Source: DAIDKA01 sp036267975 (GTDB lineage Bacteria; Pseudomonadota; Gammaproteobacteria; Steroidobacterales; Steroidobacteraceae). From it: 64,000 bases of DNA. The position numbers and the translations under genes are program-made. The stretch lies in assembly GCA_036267975.1 (NCBI GenBank), contig DATAVA010000055.1:1-64000 (forward strand), written 5' to 3'. Positions within the stretch are counted from its first letter, which is position 1; every line of letters begins with the position of its first letter. This document shows positions 36,452-44,634 of the stretch, piece after piece. The notes under the pieces are model-generated. The model saw only the letters and a program-made list of their open reading frames with translations. It was not told where the DNA came from and made no database searches.

Positions 36452-37261
36452 ATGCGGATTCGAGAATCATGGCGGCCAATTGTGCTCCTCACAACCGTGT
36501 TGTGTGGCTGCCTGTGGGTGGCTTACGCCCGCTCGCAGCAGGATCTGGAGGCCGGTGGCGATGCCGGCGAGAAGGCGGAATTCTACTGGTCGCGCCTGCG
36601 CTACACCTCCGCCAATGATTACGGCGGGGGCGGTGGCCGTGGCTTCGGCTATGGGTACAGTTTCTCCGGCTGGTCGCGCGATTACCCGAAGGCCGATCGG
36701 CAGTTTCTCGAAGCCCTGAAACGGCTCACCCGCATTCAGATGCGCTCCTATGAGCAGGTGGTCGATCTCGACAGCGATGATATCTTCAACTACCCGTGGG
36801 TATATGCAGTACAGGTTGCCAACTGGACCTTTACTGATGCAGAAGCCAAACGCCTGCGCGAGTACCTGTTGAAGGGTGGCTTCCTGATGGTGGATGACTT
36901 CCACGGCACCGATGACTGGGAAAGATTCATGGCCGGCATGCGCCAGGTCCTGCCGGATCGCCCGGTTGAGGATCTCGCCGACGGCGATGAAATTTTTCAC
37001 GTGCTGTATGACCTGTCCGATCGCATGCAGATCCCCGGCGAGCAGTATGTGAATACCGGTCGCACCTACGAAAAGGATGGCTACGTGCCCAAGTGGCGCG
37101 CCATCCGCGATGACAAGGGCCGCATCATGGTCGTGATCTGCCACAACATGCATCTGGGAGATGCCTGGGAATGGGCTGACATCGCGGAATATCCGGAAGC
37201 CTTCTCCTCGATGGCCTTTCGCGTCGGCATCAACTACATCGTCTACGGCATGACGCATTGA
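36452..37261 (+). CDS. DUF4159-domain protein, first gene of MoxR/vWA operon
   Basis: The 269-residue product has a signal anchor (RPIVLLTTVLCGCLWVAYA) and a DUF4159 domain: EFYWSRLRYTSANDYGG, DYPKADRQFLEALKRLTRIQ, DIFNYPWVYAVQVANWTFTDAEAKRLREYLLKGGFLMVDDFHG. A glycine cluster (GGGGGRGFGYGYSF) follows the first motif. The pattern LREYLLKGGFLMVDDFHG is a class I amidotransferase-like fold whose catalytic function is not known. It leads a set of eight genes that overlap or nearly touch, down to the DUF4175 gene at 50296. The start at 36452 follows a GAGGG. Confidence 0.85.
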   Translation: MRIRESWRPIVLLTTVLCGCLWVAYARSQQDLEAGGDAGEKAEFYWSRLRYTSANDYGGGGGRGFGYGYSFSGWSRDYPKADRQFLEALKRLTRIQMRSYEQVVDLDSDDIFNYPWVYAVQVANWTFTDAEAKRLREYLLKGGFLMVDDFHGTDDWERFMAGMRQVLPDRPVEDLADGDEIFHVLYDLSDRMQIPGEQYVNTGRTYEKDGYVPKWRAIRDDKGRIMVVICHNMHLGDAWEWADIAEYPEAFSSMAFRVGINYIVYGMTH

Positions 37262-37266
37262 CGTCG

Positions 37267-39528
37267 ATGTTTGAATGGCTGTTCAAATATCCGCTGACGG
37301 TATTCCTGCACGGCCAGCTGCTGCTGCGCAGTGCGTGGCCGCGCTGGTTGCTGGTGCTGGGTGTGATCGTCATCGGGCTGCTGCTGGCCTGGGCGCTGCG
37401 CGGGCGTCGGGCCGCGGATAGCCATCTGACGGGGCGCTGGCGCTTGCCGATGATCTGGCTCGTGCAATGGAGCATGGCATCACTGGTCATGCTGCTGTTA
37501 TGGCGGCCGGCCGTTGCGGTCAGCGAGCTGGTGCCGCAGGCCAACGTCATCGCGGTCCTGGTCGATGACTCCCGCAGCATGGGCATCGCCGAGGACGGGA
37601 CCACGCGCTTGCAGCAGGCGTCGCAGGCGCTGCACGGCAGCTGGCTGGCGCGCCTCGGGCGTACCTTTCAGACCCGCCTGTACCGGTTTGATTCGGGCCT
37701 GGTGCGAATGAGCGAACCGGCGCCGGTGCTGACGGCCAGCGGGCCGGCGACGCACATCAATGCAGTCCTGAATCAATTCGCCAGCGATACGGCCAGTGTA
37801 CCGCTGGGCGCCGTGATACTGCTGTCGGACGGTGGTGACAACAGCGGGCGCATCGACCGGAACACCATCGAAGTCCTGCGTCAGCGCCGCATCCCGGTGC
37901 ACACCGTCGGGTTTGGTTCGACACGGGTTCCGCAGGATGTCGAAATCGAAAGCGCTGCGCTGACTGCGCGGGCCCTGGCGCACTCGCGAGTCACGGCCGT
38001 CGTCGAGGTGATGCAGTCCGGATTCGCCAACCGCCACGTCAGTGTGAGCGTCAGGGACGCCGAAAAGTTACTGGCCACCCGCGAGCTGGTGCTGGGTGGT
38101 GATGGGGCGACCGTGCGCACTGATTTGACGTTTGATCTGCCCGATGCGGGACCGCGCGTGCTGCGCTTCCAGGTGACGCCACTGCCGGGTGAAGCCAATA
38201 CGCGCAACAATGAGCTGAGCCGCCTGGTCAATGTCGAGGCGGGGCCGCGGCGGATTCTCTATGTGGAGGGCGAGCCGCGTTGGGAATACAAGTTCATCCG
38301 GCGCGCCGAAGAGGACGATACGGCAGTGCAGCTGGTGTCCATGCTGCGTACCACCGAGAACAAGATCTACCGCCAGGGGGTCAAGGATGCGCTGGAGCTG
38401 GCGCAGGGTTTCCCGACCAAACCCGAGGACCTGTTTGGATATGATGGCTTGGTGATCGGTTCGGTGGATGCCGGATACTTTACGGCCGCGCAACAGACGC
38501 TGATGCGCGAATTCGTGGATCGGCGCGGTGGTGGACTGCTGCTGCTGGGCGGGCGGCAATCGCTCGCGGATGGGGTGTGGGGCGGCTCACAGCTGAATGA
38601 TCTGCTGCCGGTGACGCTGCCGCTGAGCACCGGCACCTTTCATCGGGAACCTGCGACCGTGAGTTTGACGGGCCTCGGCGCGGACAGCGCGATCACGCGC
38701 CTGGTCGACGATCGCGCGGCAAATATCGCGCTTTGGGCCAAGCTGCCTTATCTGATGGATTTCCAGGATCCCGGACGGAGCAAGCCGGGTGCCTCGGAGC
38801 TGGCACAGATGCATGTGGGCGGCCGCACCATGCCGTTGCTGGTGACGGAGAACTATGGACGCGGCCGCACTGCGGTGCTGGCCACCGGGGGTACGTGGCG
38901 CTGGCAGATGAGCCTGCCGCTTGGCGATCCGACGCACTCGGTGTTCTGGCATCAGCTGCTGCACTGGCTGGTATCGGACACGCGCGGTCAGCTCAGCGCG
39001 CAGGTGTCCAGCGGCATTCTGCAGGATGATGGCCAGGTGCAATTGCAGGCCGACGTGCGCGATCGCAATTACCTGCCGGCCGCCGACGCCATCGTCAATG
39101 CCCACCTGATCGGACCGGATCGCCTGCAGGCGGATGTGTCCCTGCGCGCCGTGCCCGGCATTCCGGGCCGGTACCAGGCTGACTGGACTGCTCCGGCGGT
39201 CGGCCTGTACGTGGCGGATATATCGGCAAATCAAGGCGCACTCAGCGCCGGTCGTGACACCATCGCCTTCCAGCGCCAGGACGGAGTGGCCGAGAATTTC
39301 CACACCGGGCAGAACGTCACCCTGCTGAAGTCGCTGGCTGCCGATACCGGAGGACGCTACTGGACACCGGGGGATCTGGACGGTTTGGCCCGGGCCATCC
39401 CGTTTTCAAATGCCGGAGTCTCGGTGCAGAAGTTCCAGGATCTGTGGAACATGCCTGCCGTGTTCTTGCTGCTGATCATGCTGCCCATCACCGAATGGCT
39501 GCTGCGGCGCCGTTGGGGTGTGGTATGA
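37267..39528 (+). CDS. Membrane protein with vWA and glutamine-amidotransferase-like domains
   Basis: The protein of about 753 residues starts with two membrane helices (LLLRSAWPRWLLVLGVIVIGLLLAWAL and IWLVQWSMASLVMLLLW). A vWA domain follows with the metal-site motif DDSRSMG (DxSxS). Residues about 320-430 resemble amidotransferase-like folds (YVEGEPRWEYKFIRRA, GLLLLGGRQSLADGVWGGS), without an evident catalytic Cys. A beta-rich region and a C-terminal membrane helix (MPAVFLLLIMLPITEWLLRRR) complete it. The ATG at 37267 was chosen over a TTG at 37258 that overlaps the previous stop. Families of this design accompany MoxR ATPases and are thought to assemble membrane complexes. Confidence 0.82.
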   Translation: MFEWLFKYPLTVFLHGQLLLRSAWPRWLLVLGVIVIGLLLAWALRGRRAADSHLTGRWRLPMIWLVQWSMASLVMLLLWRPAVAVSELVPQANVIAVLVDDSRSMGIAEDGTTRLQQASQALHGSWLARLGRTFQTRLYRFDSGLVRMSEPAPVLTASGPATHINAVLNQFASDTASVPLGAVILLSDGGDNSGRIDRNTIEVLRQRRIPVHTVGFGSTRVPQDVEIESAALTARALAHSRVTAVVEVMQSGFANRHVSVSVRDAEKLLATRELVLGGDGATVRTDLTFDLPDAGPRVLRFQVTPLPGEANTRNNELSRLVNVEAGPRRILYVEGEPRWEYKFIRRAEEDDTAVQLVSMLRTTENKIYRQGVKDALELAQGFPTKPEDLFGYDGLVIGSVDAGYFTAAQQTLMREFVDRRGGGLLLLGGRQSLADGVWGGSQLNDLLPVTLPLSTGTFHREPATVSLTGLGADSAITRLVDDRAANIALWAKLPYLMDFQDPGRSKPGASELAQMHVGGRTMPLLVTENYGRGRTAVLATGGTWRWQMSLPLGDPTHSVFWHQLLHWLVSDTRGQLSAQVSSGILQDDGQVQLQADVRDRNYLPAADAIVNAHLIGPDRLQADVSLRAVPGIPGRYQADWTAPAVGLYVADISANQGALSAGRDTIAFQRQDGVAENFHTGQNVTLLKSLAADTGGRYWTPGDLDGLARAIPFSNAGVSVQKFQDLWNMPAVFLLLIMLPITEWLLRRRWGVV

Positions 39529-40475
39529 CCCGCACCGGATATTGGGTGGCATGCTGCGCGGCGCTGGCCGCCCTGCTCAGCGCGGCGCTTGCGCACGCCG
39601 ATATCTATTACGTGAATGTCGCCGGCCTGGGCGGTGAGCCGGACTACGAACAGCATTTCGTCGCGCTCGCGGCGGACCTGGATCGCATCACTCGCGCGGG
39701 GGGTGCGACAGCGCATGTGGTCACACTGTCCGGTCCGCAGGCCACACGTGAGCATCTGCAGCAGGCCTTCGCCGATATTGCGGGGCAGGCCCGCGCCGAT
39801 GATGTGCTGGTCGTCACGCTGGTGGGACATGGATCCTTCGACGGCACGCAGTACAAGTTCAACCTGCCCGGTCCGGATCTAGCGGCCGAGCAGCTCGCAA
39901 CCTGGTGCGATCACATCGCCGCCACGCGACAGCTGGTCATCAACACCACCAGCGCCAGTGGTGGTTCGATCAAGGCGTTGCAGCGACACGACCGGGTCGT
40001 GATCGCCGCCACCAAGGCCGGCACCGAGAAGAATGCAACCGTGTTCGCGCGCTACTGGGTTGAGGCTCTGCAGGATCCCGGCGCCGACACCGACAAGAAT
40101 CAGATCATCACCGGCCTGGAGGCTTTCCAGTACGCCACGCGCAAGACCGCGGCCTTCTATGAAACCGAAAAGCGTCTGGCCACCGAGCATGCCGTCTTCG
40201 AGGAAGGCGGCAAGACCGCGCCGGTGCGCGATGCGGCCGCTGACGGCGAGGCAGGGCGCATGCTCGCATCCTTTGCCATGGTGCGCTTAGGGGGCAGCTC
40301 GCAGGTGGCGAATGACCCGGCGAAGCTTGCACTGCTCAAGCAGAAGGAGCAGCTGGAGCAGAAGATCGACCTGCTGAAGTATCAGCGCGCCGCGATGTCG
40401 CCGGAGGAGTACCGCCGTCTCCTGAGTCAGGCACTGGTCGCGCTGGCGAAAGTGCAGCAGGAGCTGGACAAGTGA
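39525..40475 (+). CDS. Caspase/legumain-like periplasmic protein with non-canonical catalytic site
   Basis: The 316-residue product has a signal peptide (CCAALAALLSAALAHA). Residues 27-230 have the order of a caspase/legumain (C13/C14) fold: a strand LVVTLVGHGSFDG with His102 in the GHG motif, and LVINTTSASGGSIKAL where peptidases carry D-x-C-x-S-G. The expected Cys is not there; Thr/Ser residues 141-145 occupy the loop. A C-terminal coiled coil (LLKQKEQLEQKIDLL, residues 270-316) may bind partners. It begins inside the stop of the previous gene and its stop overlaps the next start. Function is inferred: either a Ser/Thr-type peptidase or a dead binding relative. Confidence 0.65.
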   Translation: MTRTGYWVACCAALAALLSAALAHADIYYVNVAGLGGEPDYEQHFVALAADLDRITRAGGATAHVVTLSGPQATREHLQQAFADIAGQARADDVLVVTLVGHGSFDGTQYKFNLPGPDLAAEQLATWCDHIAATRQLVINTTSASGGSIKALQRHDRVVIAATKAGTEKNATVFARYWVEALQDPGADTDKNQIITGLEAFQYATRKTAAFYETEKRLATEHAVFEEGGKTAPVRDAAADGEAGRMLASFAMVRLGGSSQVANDPAKLALLKQKEQLEQKIDLLKYQRAAMSPEEYRRLLSQALVALAKVQQELDK

Positions 40476-42700
40476 GTCGCAGGTACGGTGCGAGTGTCGC
40501 GCTGCGTGCCGCGGTCGTGGCCGGCATGGTGCTCGCCGCAACATCCGTTGCGCGCGCCGCCGCGCCACCGGCCGAAGTACGCGCGTGCCTGCAGCAGCGT
40601 CTGCACGGGCAGGAGTCGGCAGCACAGAAGTGTTTCCAAGGTCTCGCGCGCGCCGCTGCGCCCTATCTGCGGGCGGAAGGCGCCTGGGGGCTGGCGGACT
40701 ACGATACCGCCAACAGCGAGTTCCGCGCGGCCGTCACCCAGGCGGACGGCAATGCGCTGTACCGCACCCGCTGGGGCGAACTGCTGCATGAACGATTCAA
40801 CAACGTCGATGCGGTAGGGCTGTTCAACGAAGCTTTGCAGCGCGATCCAAAGGACGCGCAAGCCATGCTGGGCCTCGCGCGAGTCAGTGCGGATGGCTTC
40901 GATAATCTCGCCGCGAGCTGGGCTGGCAAGGCACTCGTGGCCGATCCGCAGCTGGCCGCGGCGCACGAGCTGCTCGCCAGTCTCGCGCTGGAGGACAACC
41001 ATCCGGAACTTGCTGCCCAGGAGGCCGACGCGGCCCTCGCACTTGATCCGCAGTCATTGGATGCCCTCGCGATTCATGCAGTCATCGAAATCCTCGCCGA
41101 TCGTTCACCGGATCAGTGGTGGGGCCGCCTGCACGCCATTAACCCGGTCTATGGGCAGGGTTATGCCATTGCCGCGGAACAACTGATACTCAATCGCCGC
41201 TACGACGACGGTGTCGCGCTGTATCGCAAGGCGCTGGAAGTGTCACCGAAACTATGGTCTGCGCGCTCGCAGCTGGGCATCAACCTGATGCGCCTGGGAC
41301 AGGCTGACGAGGCTCGCGAACAGCTGACGCAGTGCTATCAGAACGGCTACCGCAACGATGCGACCGTCAACAGCCTGCGGCTGCTGGACACGCTCAAGGA
41401 CTTCGCGACCTTCACTGATGCCACCACCATCCTGAAATTGAGCCGCAAGGAATCGGACCTGCTCTATCCCTATTTTCATGATGTGCTGACGCAGGCCATC
41501 AACGACTACCAGGCCAAGTATCACATCAAGCTCGATGGTCCGGTACAAGTCGAGGTGTATCCGGATCACGAAGACTTTGCCGTGCGCACCCTCGGCATGC
41601 CGGGGCTCGGCGCGCTGGGCGTGACCTTCGGTCAGGTCGTGGCCATGGACAGCCCGTCGGGACGCAAGCCCGGCGAGTTTCACTGGGCCAGCACCCTGCG
41701 CCATGAGATGAGCCACGTGTTCATCCTCAAGGCCACGCACCATCGCGTGCCGCGCTGGTTTACGGAAGGACTGGCAGTACACGAGGAGACCGAGGCATCA
41801 CCCGAATGGGGCGATTCCATTACGCCGGAAATCATCGTCGCGCTGCGCGATCACAAGCTGCTGCCGGTGGCTGACCTGGATCGCGGTTTCATTCATCCGG
41901 AATATGACACCCAGGTGCTGGTGTCGTACTTTGAAGCGGGGCGCATGTGCGATTACATACAGGATCACTGGGGTCAGCAGAAGCTGCTGGACCTCGTGCA
42001 GCAGTTCGCGATTCCGCGCAGCACGCCCGATGCCATCAGGATGGTACTCGGCATGGAGCCCACGGCCTTCGATGCACAGTTCCAAGGGTGGCTGTATCAG
42101 GACACCGCGGCGCTGGTGGCGGGTTTTGATGCCTGGCACAAGCAGCTTGAGTCGCTGGTGGCGGCCGCCCGCGCCAAGCACTATGACGAAGTGCTCGCCC
42201 ACGCGGATACCGTGATCGCCCTGTACCCGGATTACGTGTATGCGGGCAATGCCTACCAGCTGCTGGCCGAGGCGGCGCTGGCGCAGGACAAGACTGCCGT
42301 CGCGAGCAAGGCACTGATGGCGTACGTGCAGCACCGCGGGCGCGATCCGGCTTCCCTCGAACAGCTGGCAAAGCTGCAGCAGGATTCGGGCGATAAGCCG
42401 GCCGCGATCGCGACCCTGAAGAAGATCAATCTGATCGATCCGCTCTTCGATACCGAATCGCACCGTCATCTCGGCGATTTGCTGATGGACAGCCACGACT
42501 TCGGCGGCGCGCGGCGTGAGTTTGCCGCGGTGCTGGCGCTACATCCCATAGATAAGGCCCAGGCCAACTTCGATCTGGCGCGTGCCTGCCATGCCGCGGG
42601 CGATGCCGAGTGTGCGATGAACGCCGTACTGGCGTCCTTGGAAGTCGCTCCCGATTTCCGCCCTGCGCAAAAACTGCTGCTGGAACTTACTGGTCAATAA
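40472..42700 (+). CDS. Secreted TPR protein with gluzincin-type metallopeptidase domain
   Basis: The 742-residue protein begins with a signal peptide (VALRAAVVAGMVLAATSVARA). It has tetratricopeptide-like helical pairs up to about residue 310 (LLHERFNNVDAVGLFNEALQRDPKDAQAMLGLARV and others). Then comes a peptidase-MA-like zinc domain with LRHEMSHVFILK: H411, E412 and H415 form HExxH, and RWFTEGLAVHEE supplies Glu432. More TPR pairs fill residues 560-742. The catalytic set is intact, so it should be an active zinc peptidase in the periplasm. The GTG start overlaps the preceding stop. In this operon it could cleave or clear substrates brought by the MoxR/vWA system. Confidence 0.85.
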   Translation: MSRRYGASVALRAAVVAGMVLAATSVARAAAPPAEVRACLQQRLHGQESAAQKCFQGLARAAAPYLRAEGAWGLADYDTANSEFRAAVTQADGNALYRTRWGELLHERFNNVDAVGLFNEALQRDPKDAQAMLGLARVSADGFDNLAASWAGKALVADPQLAAAHELLASLALEDNHPELAAQEADAALALDPQSLDALAIHAVIEILADRSPDQWWGRLHAINPVYGQGYAIAAEQLILNRRYDDGVALYRKALEVSPKLWSARSQLGINLMRLGQADEAREQLTQCYQNGYRNDATVNSLRLLDTLKDFATFTDATTILKLSRKESDLLYPYFHDVLTQAINDYQAKYHIKLDGPVQVEVYPDHEDFAVRTLGMPGLGALGVTFGQVVAMDSPSGRKPGEFHWASTLRHEMSHVFILKATHHRVPRWFTEGLAVHEETEASPEWGDSITPEIIVALRDHKLLPVADLDRGFIHPEYDTQVLVSYFEAGRMCDYIQDHWGQQKLLDLVQQFAIPRSTPDAIRMVLGMEPTAFDAQFQGWLYQDTAALVAGFDAWHKQLESLVAAARAKHYDEVLAHADTVIALYPDYVYAGNAYQLLAEAALAQDKTAVASKALMAYVQHRGRDPASLEQLAKLQQDSGDKPAAIATLKKINLIDPLFDTESHRHLGDLLMDSHDFGGARREFAAVLALHPIDKAQANFDLARACHAAGDAECAMNAVLASLEVAPDFRPAQKLLLELTGQ

Positions 42701-42717
42701 CCGCAAAGAGAATACGC

Positions 42718-43737
42718 ATGACGCAAACCGACATTTCGAGCCTGGATGCCACGGCGCTGGCGGCGCGCGTGGAGCGGTTCAGGGCGGTACGTGAAGAAAT
42801 CCTGAGCCAGGTTGGCCGGGTGATCGTCGGCCAGGACGAAGTCCTGGATCAGATCCTGACGGCGTTGCTGGTCGGCGGACACTGTCTGATCACGGGCTTG
42901 CCGGGCACCGCCAAGACCCTCATGGTGCGCACCATTGCGCAAACCCTGGGGCTCGCGTTCAGTCGCATCCAGTTCACCCCCGACCTGATGCCGGCGGACA
43001 TCACCGGCACGGACATCATCGAAGATGATCAAACGACGGGAAGGCGGCGCTGGACCTTTGCCCCGGGCCCCCTGTTCGGCAATGTCGTGCTGGCTGATGA
43101 GATCAACCGCACGCCACCCAAAACGCAATCGGCATTGCTGGAGGCCATGCAGGAACACTCCTGCACCGTGCGTGGCACCGTCCATCAGCTGCCCGCACCG
43201 TTCTTTGTGCTGGCGACCCAGAATCCGATCGAGCTGGAGGGAACCTATCCGCTGCCCGAAGCGCAGCTGGACCGTTTCCTGTTCAACACGGTGCTCGACT
43301 ATCTGGGCCTGGAGCACGAACTGCAGGTCGTTGCGCGCACCACCAGTACGCAGGCGGCCACCGTGGCCGCGGTGACCTCCGCCGCCGAGCTGCTCGAGTT
43401 CCAGCAGCTCATCCGCATGGTGCCGGTCAGCGATGAAATCGCGCGCTACGTCGTGCGGGTGGTGCGCGCCACGCGTTTCAAGTCCGAAGAAGCTCCGGAG
43501 ATCATCCGTCGCTACGTGAATTATGGCGCGAGTGTGCGCGCCGCGCAGTTCATCGTCCTGGCCGCCAAGGCGCGCGCCCTTGCCCGCGGTCGCTACCATG
43601 TCGATTTCGACGATGTCGATGCGTACGTGCTGCCGGTATTGCGCCATCGCATCCTGCTGAACTTTCACGCGCAGTCCGATCGAGTCGAAGCCGACGAGAT
43701 CCTGCGCCAGATGCTGGCGCAGGCACCGCGCGGCTAG
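42718..43737 (+). CDS. MoxR-family AAA+ ATPase
   Basis: The 339-residue ATPase has Walker A LITGLPGTAKTLMV near residue 65, Walker B VVLADEINRTPPKTQSALLEAMQE, sensor motif LATQNPIELEGTYPLPEAQLDRF, and the C-terminal helical lid with YVNYGASVRAAQFIVLAAKARAL. MoxR proteins are chaperones that help assemble or metallate complexes together with vWA-domain partners. The ATG at 42718 is 17 bases after the TPR-peptidase stop. It is followed by DUF58, as in the standard MoxR-DUF58-Bat arrangement. Confidence 0.95.
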   Translation: MTQTDISSLDATALAARVERFRAVREEILSQVGRVIVGQDEVLDQILTALLVGGHCLITGLPGTAKTLMVRTIAQTLGLAFSRIQFTPDLMPADITGTDIIEDDQTTGRRRWTFAPGPLFGNVVLADEINRTPPKTQSALLEAMQEHSCTVRGTVHQLPAPFFVLATQNPIELEGTYPLPEAQLDRFLFNTVLDYLGLEHELQVVARTTSTQAATVAAVTSAAELLEFQQLIRMVPVSDEIARYVVRVVRATRFKSEEAPEIIRRYVNYGASVRAAQFIVLAAKARALARGRYHVDFDDVDAYVLPVLRHRILLNFHAQSDRVEADEILRQMLAQAPRG

Positions 43738-43746
43738 AGGAATCCT

Positions 43747-44634
43747 GTGCAGAATCTGCTCGATCCGGCCGTCCTCAATGCCATCTCCGGGCTGGACCTG
43801 GTGGCCGCCACCGTGGTCGATGGATTCGTGGCCGGACTGCATCGTTCCGCTGACTTTGGCTTCAGCCAGGAATTCGCCGAATACCGCGCCTACGCGCCGG
43901 GCGATGACCTGCGACATGTCGACTGGAATGTCTACGCCCGTTCGGATCGGACCTATATCAAGCTGTTCGACGGCGAGACGAACAGTCAGTTGATGCTGCT
44001 GGTCGATGCCAGCAGTTCCATGGGCTTTGCCTCGCACGCGGTCTCGAAGCTGGCGTACGTGCGCTTCATCGCTGCGGCACTGGCGTACCTGGCGACGCGT
44101 CGCCAGCGCGATGCGACCGGACTGGTCGTGTTCGGTGATACGGTGCGCGATTTCGTACCCCCGGCTTCGCGCCAGGGGCATCTGCAACGCGTGCTGGCGT
44201 CATTGATGCAGGCGCAGCCGCAGGCGAACACCTCCTATGCCGCACCCCTGACCCATCTGCAGGCCTTTCTGCGCCGGCGCGGCATGGTGATCGTGCTGTC
44301 GGATTTCTACGCGCCGCCCGCCGATATCGTCAAGGCCGTTACGCCGCTGCGCATCCATGGCAATGAAGTGGTGCTGTTCCAGGTGCTGGATCCGCAGGAA
44401 CTGCGGCCGACGGTGGATGGCTCGTCCATGCTCATTGACCTGGAGACCGGAGCACAGCTTGAAGTGTCGGAAGACTATGTGCAGGGGCGCTACCGCGAGC
44501 GCATTGATGCGCACGTGGCGAACCTGCAGCGCGAGGCGCGCCGGGCTGGCATCGGCTATCACCTGTTGCAGACCGACCAGCCGCTCGATCAGGCGCTGCT
44601 GCAGTATCTGCGGCTGCGCACGGGGCGGGACTGA
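43747..44634 (+). CDS. DUF58 protein with vWA-like domain
   Basis: The 295-residue cytosolic protein has the DUF58 signature RAYAPGDDLRHVDWNVYARSDRTYIK, followed by a vWA-like fold with LVDASSSMGF (DxSxS metal site) and GLVVFGD. It is the typical partner of MoxR ATPases and probably the substrate or adaptor of the complex. The GTG at 43747 follows GAGGA seven bases upstream. The next ATG begins at the last base of its stop (TGATG). Confidence 0.92.
   Translation: MQNLLDPAVLNAISGLDLVAATVVDGFVAGLHRSADFGFSQEFAEYRAYAPGDDLRHVDWNVYARSDRTYIKLFDGETNSQLMLLVDASSSMGFASHAVSKLAYVRFIAAALAYLATRRQRDATGLVVFGDTVRDFVPPASRQGHLQRVLASLMQAQPQANTSYAAPLTHLQAFLRRRGMVIVLSDFYAPPADIVKAVTPLRIHGNEVVLFQVLDPQELRPTVDGSSMLIDLETGAQLEVSEDYVQGRYRERIDAHVANLQREARRAGIGYHLLQTDQPLDQALLQYLRLRTGRD

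Noticed and set aside
42694..44187. 497-residue minus-strand frame
   Set aside because: Antisense to MoxR and DUF58, both with well-conserved motifs in the plus strand.
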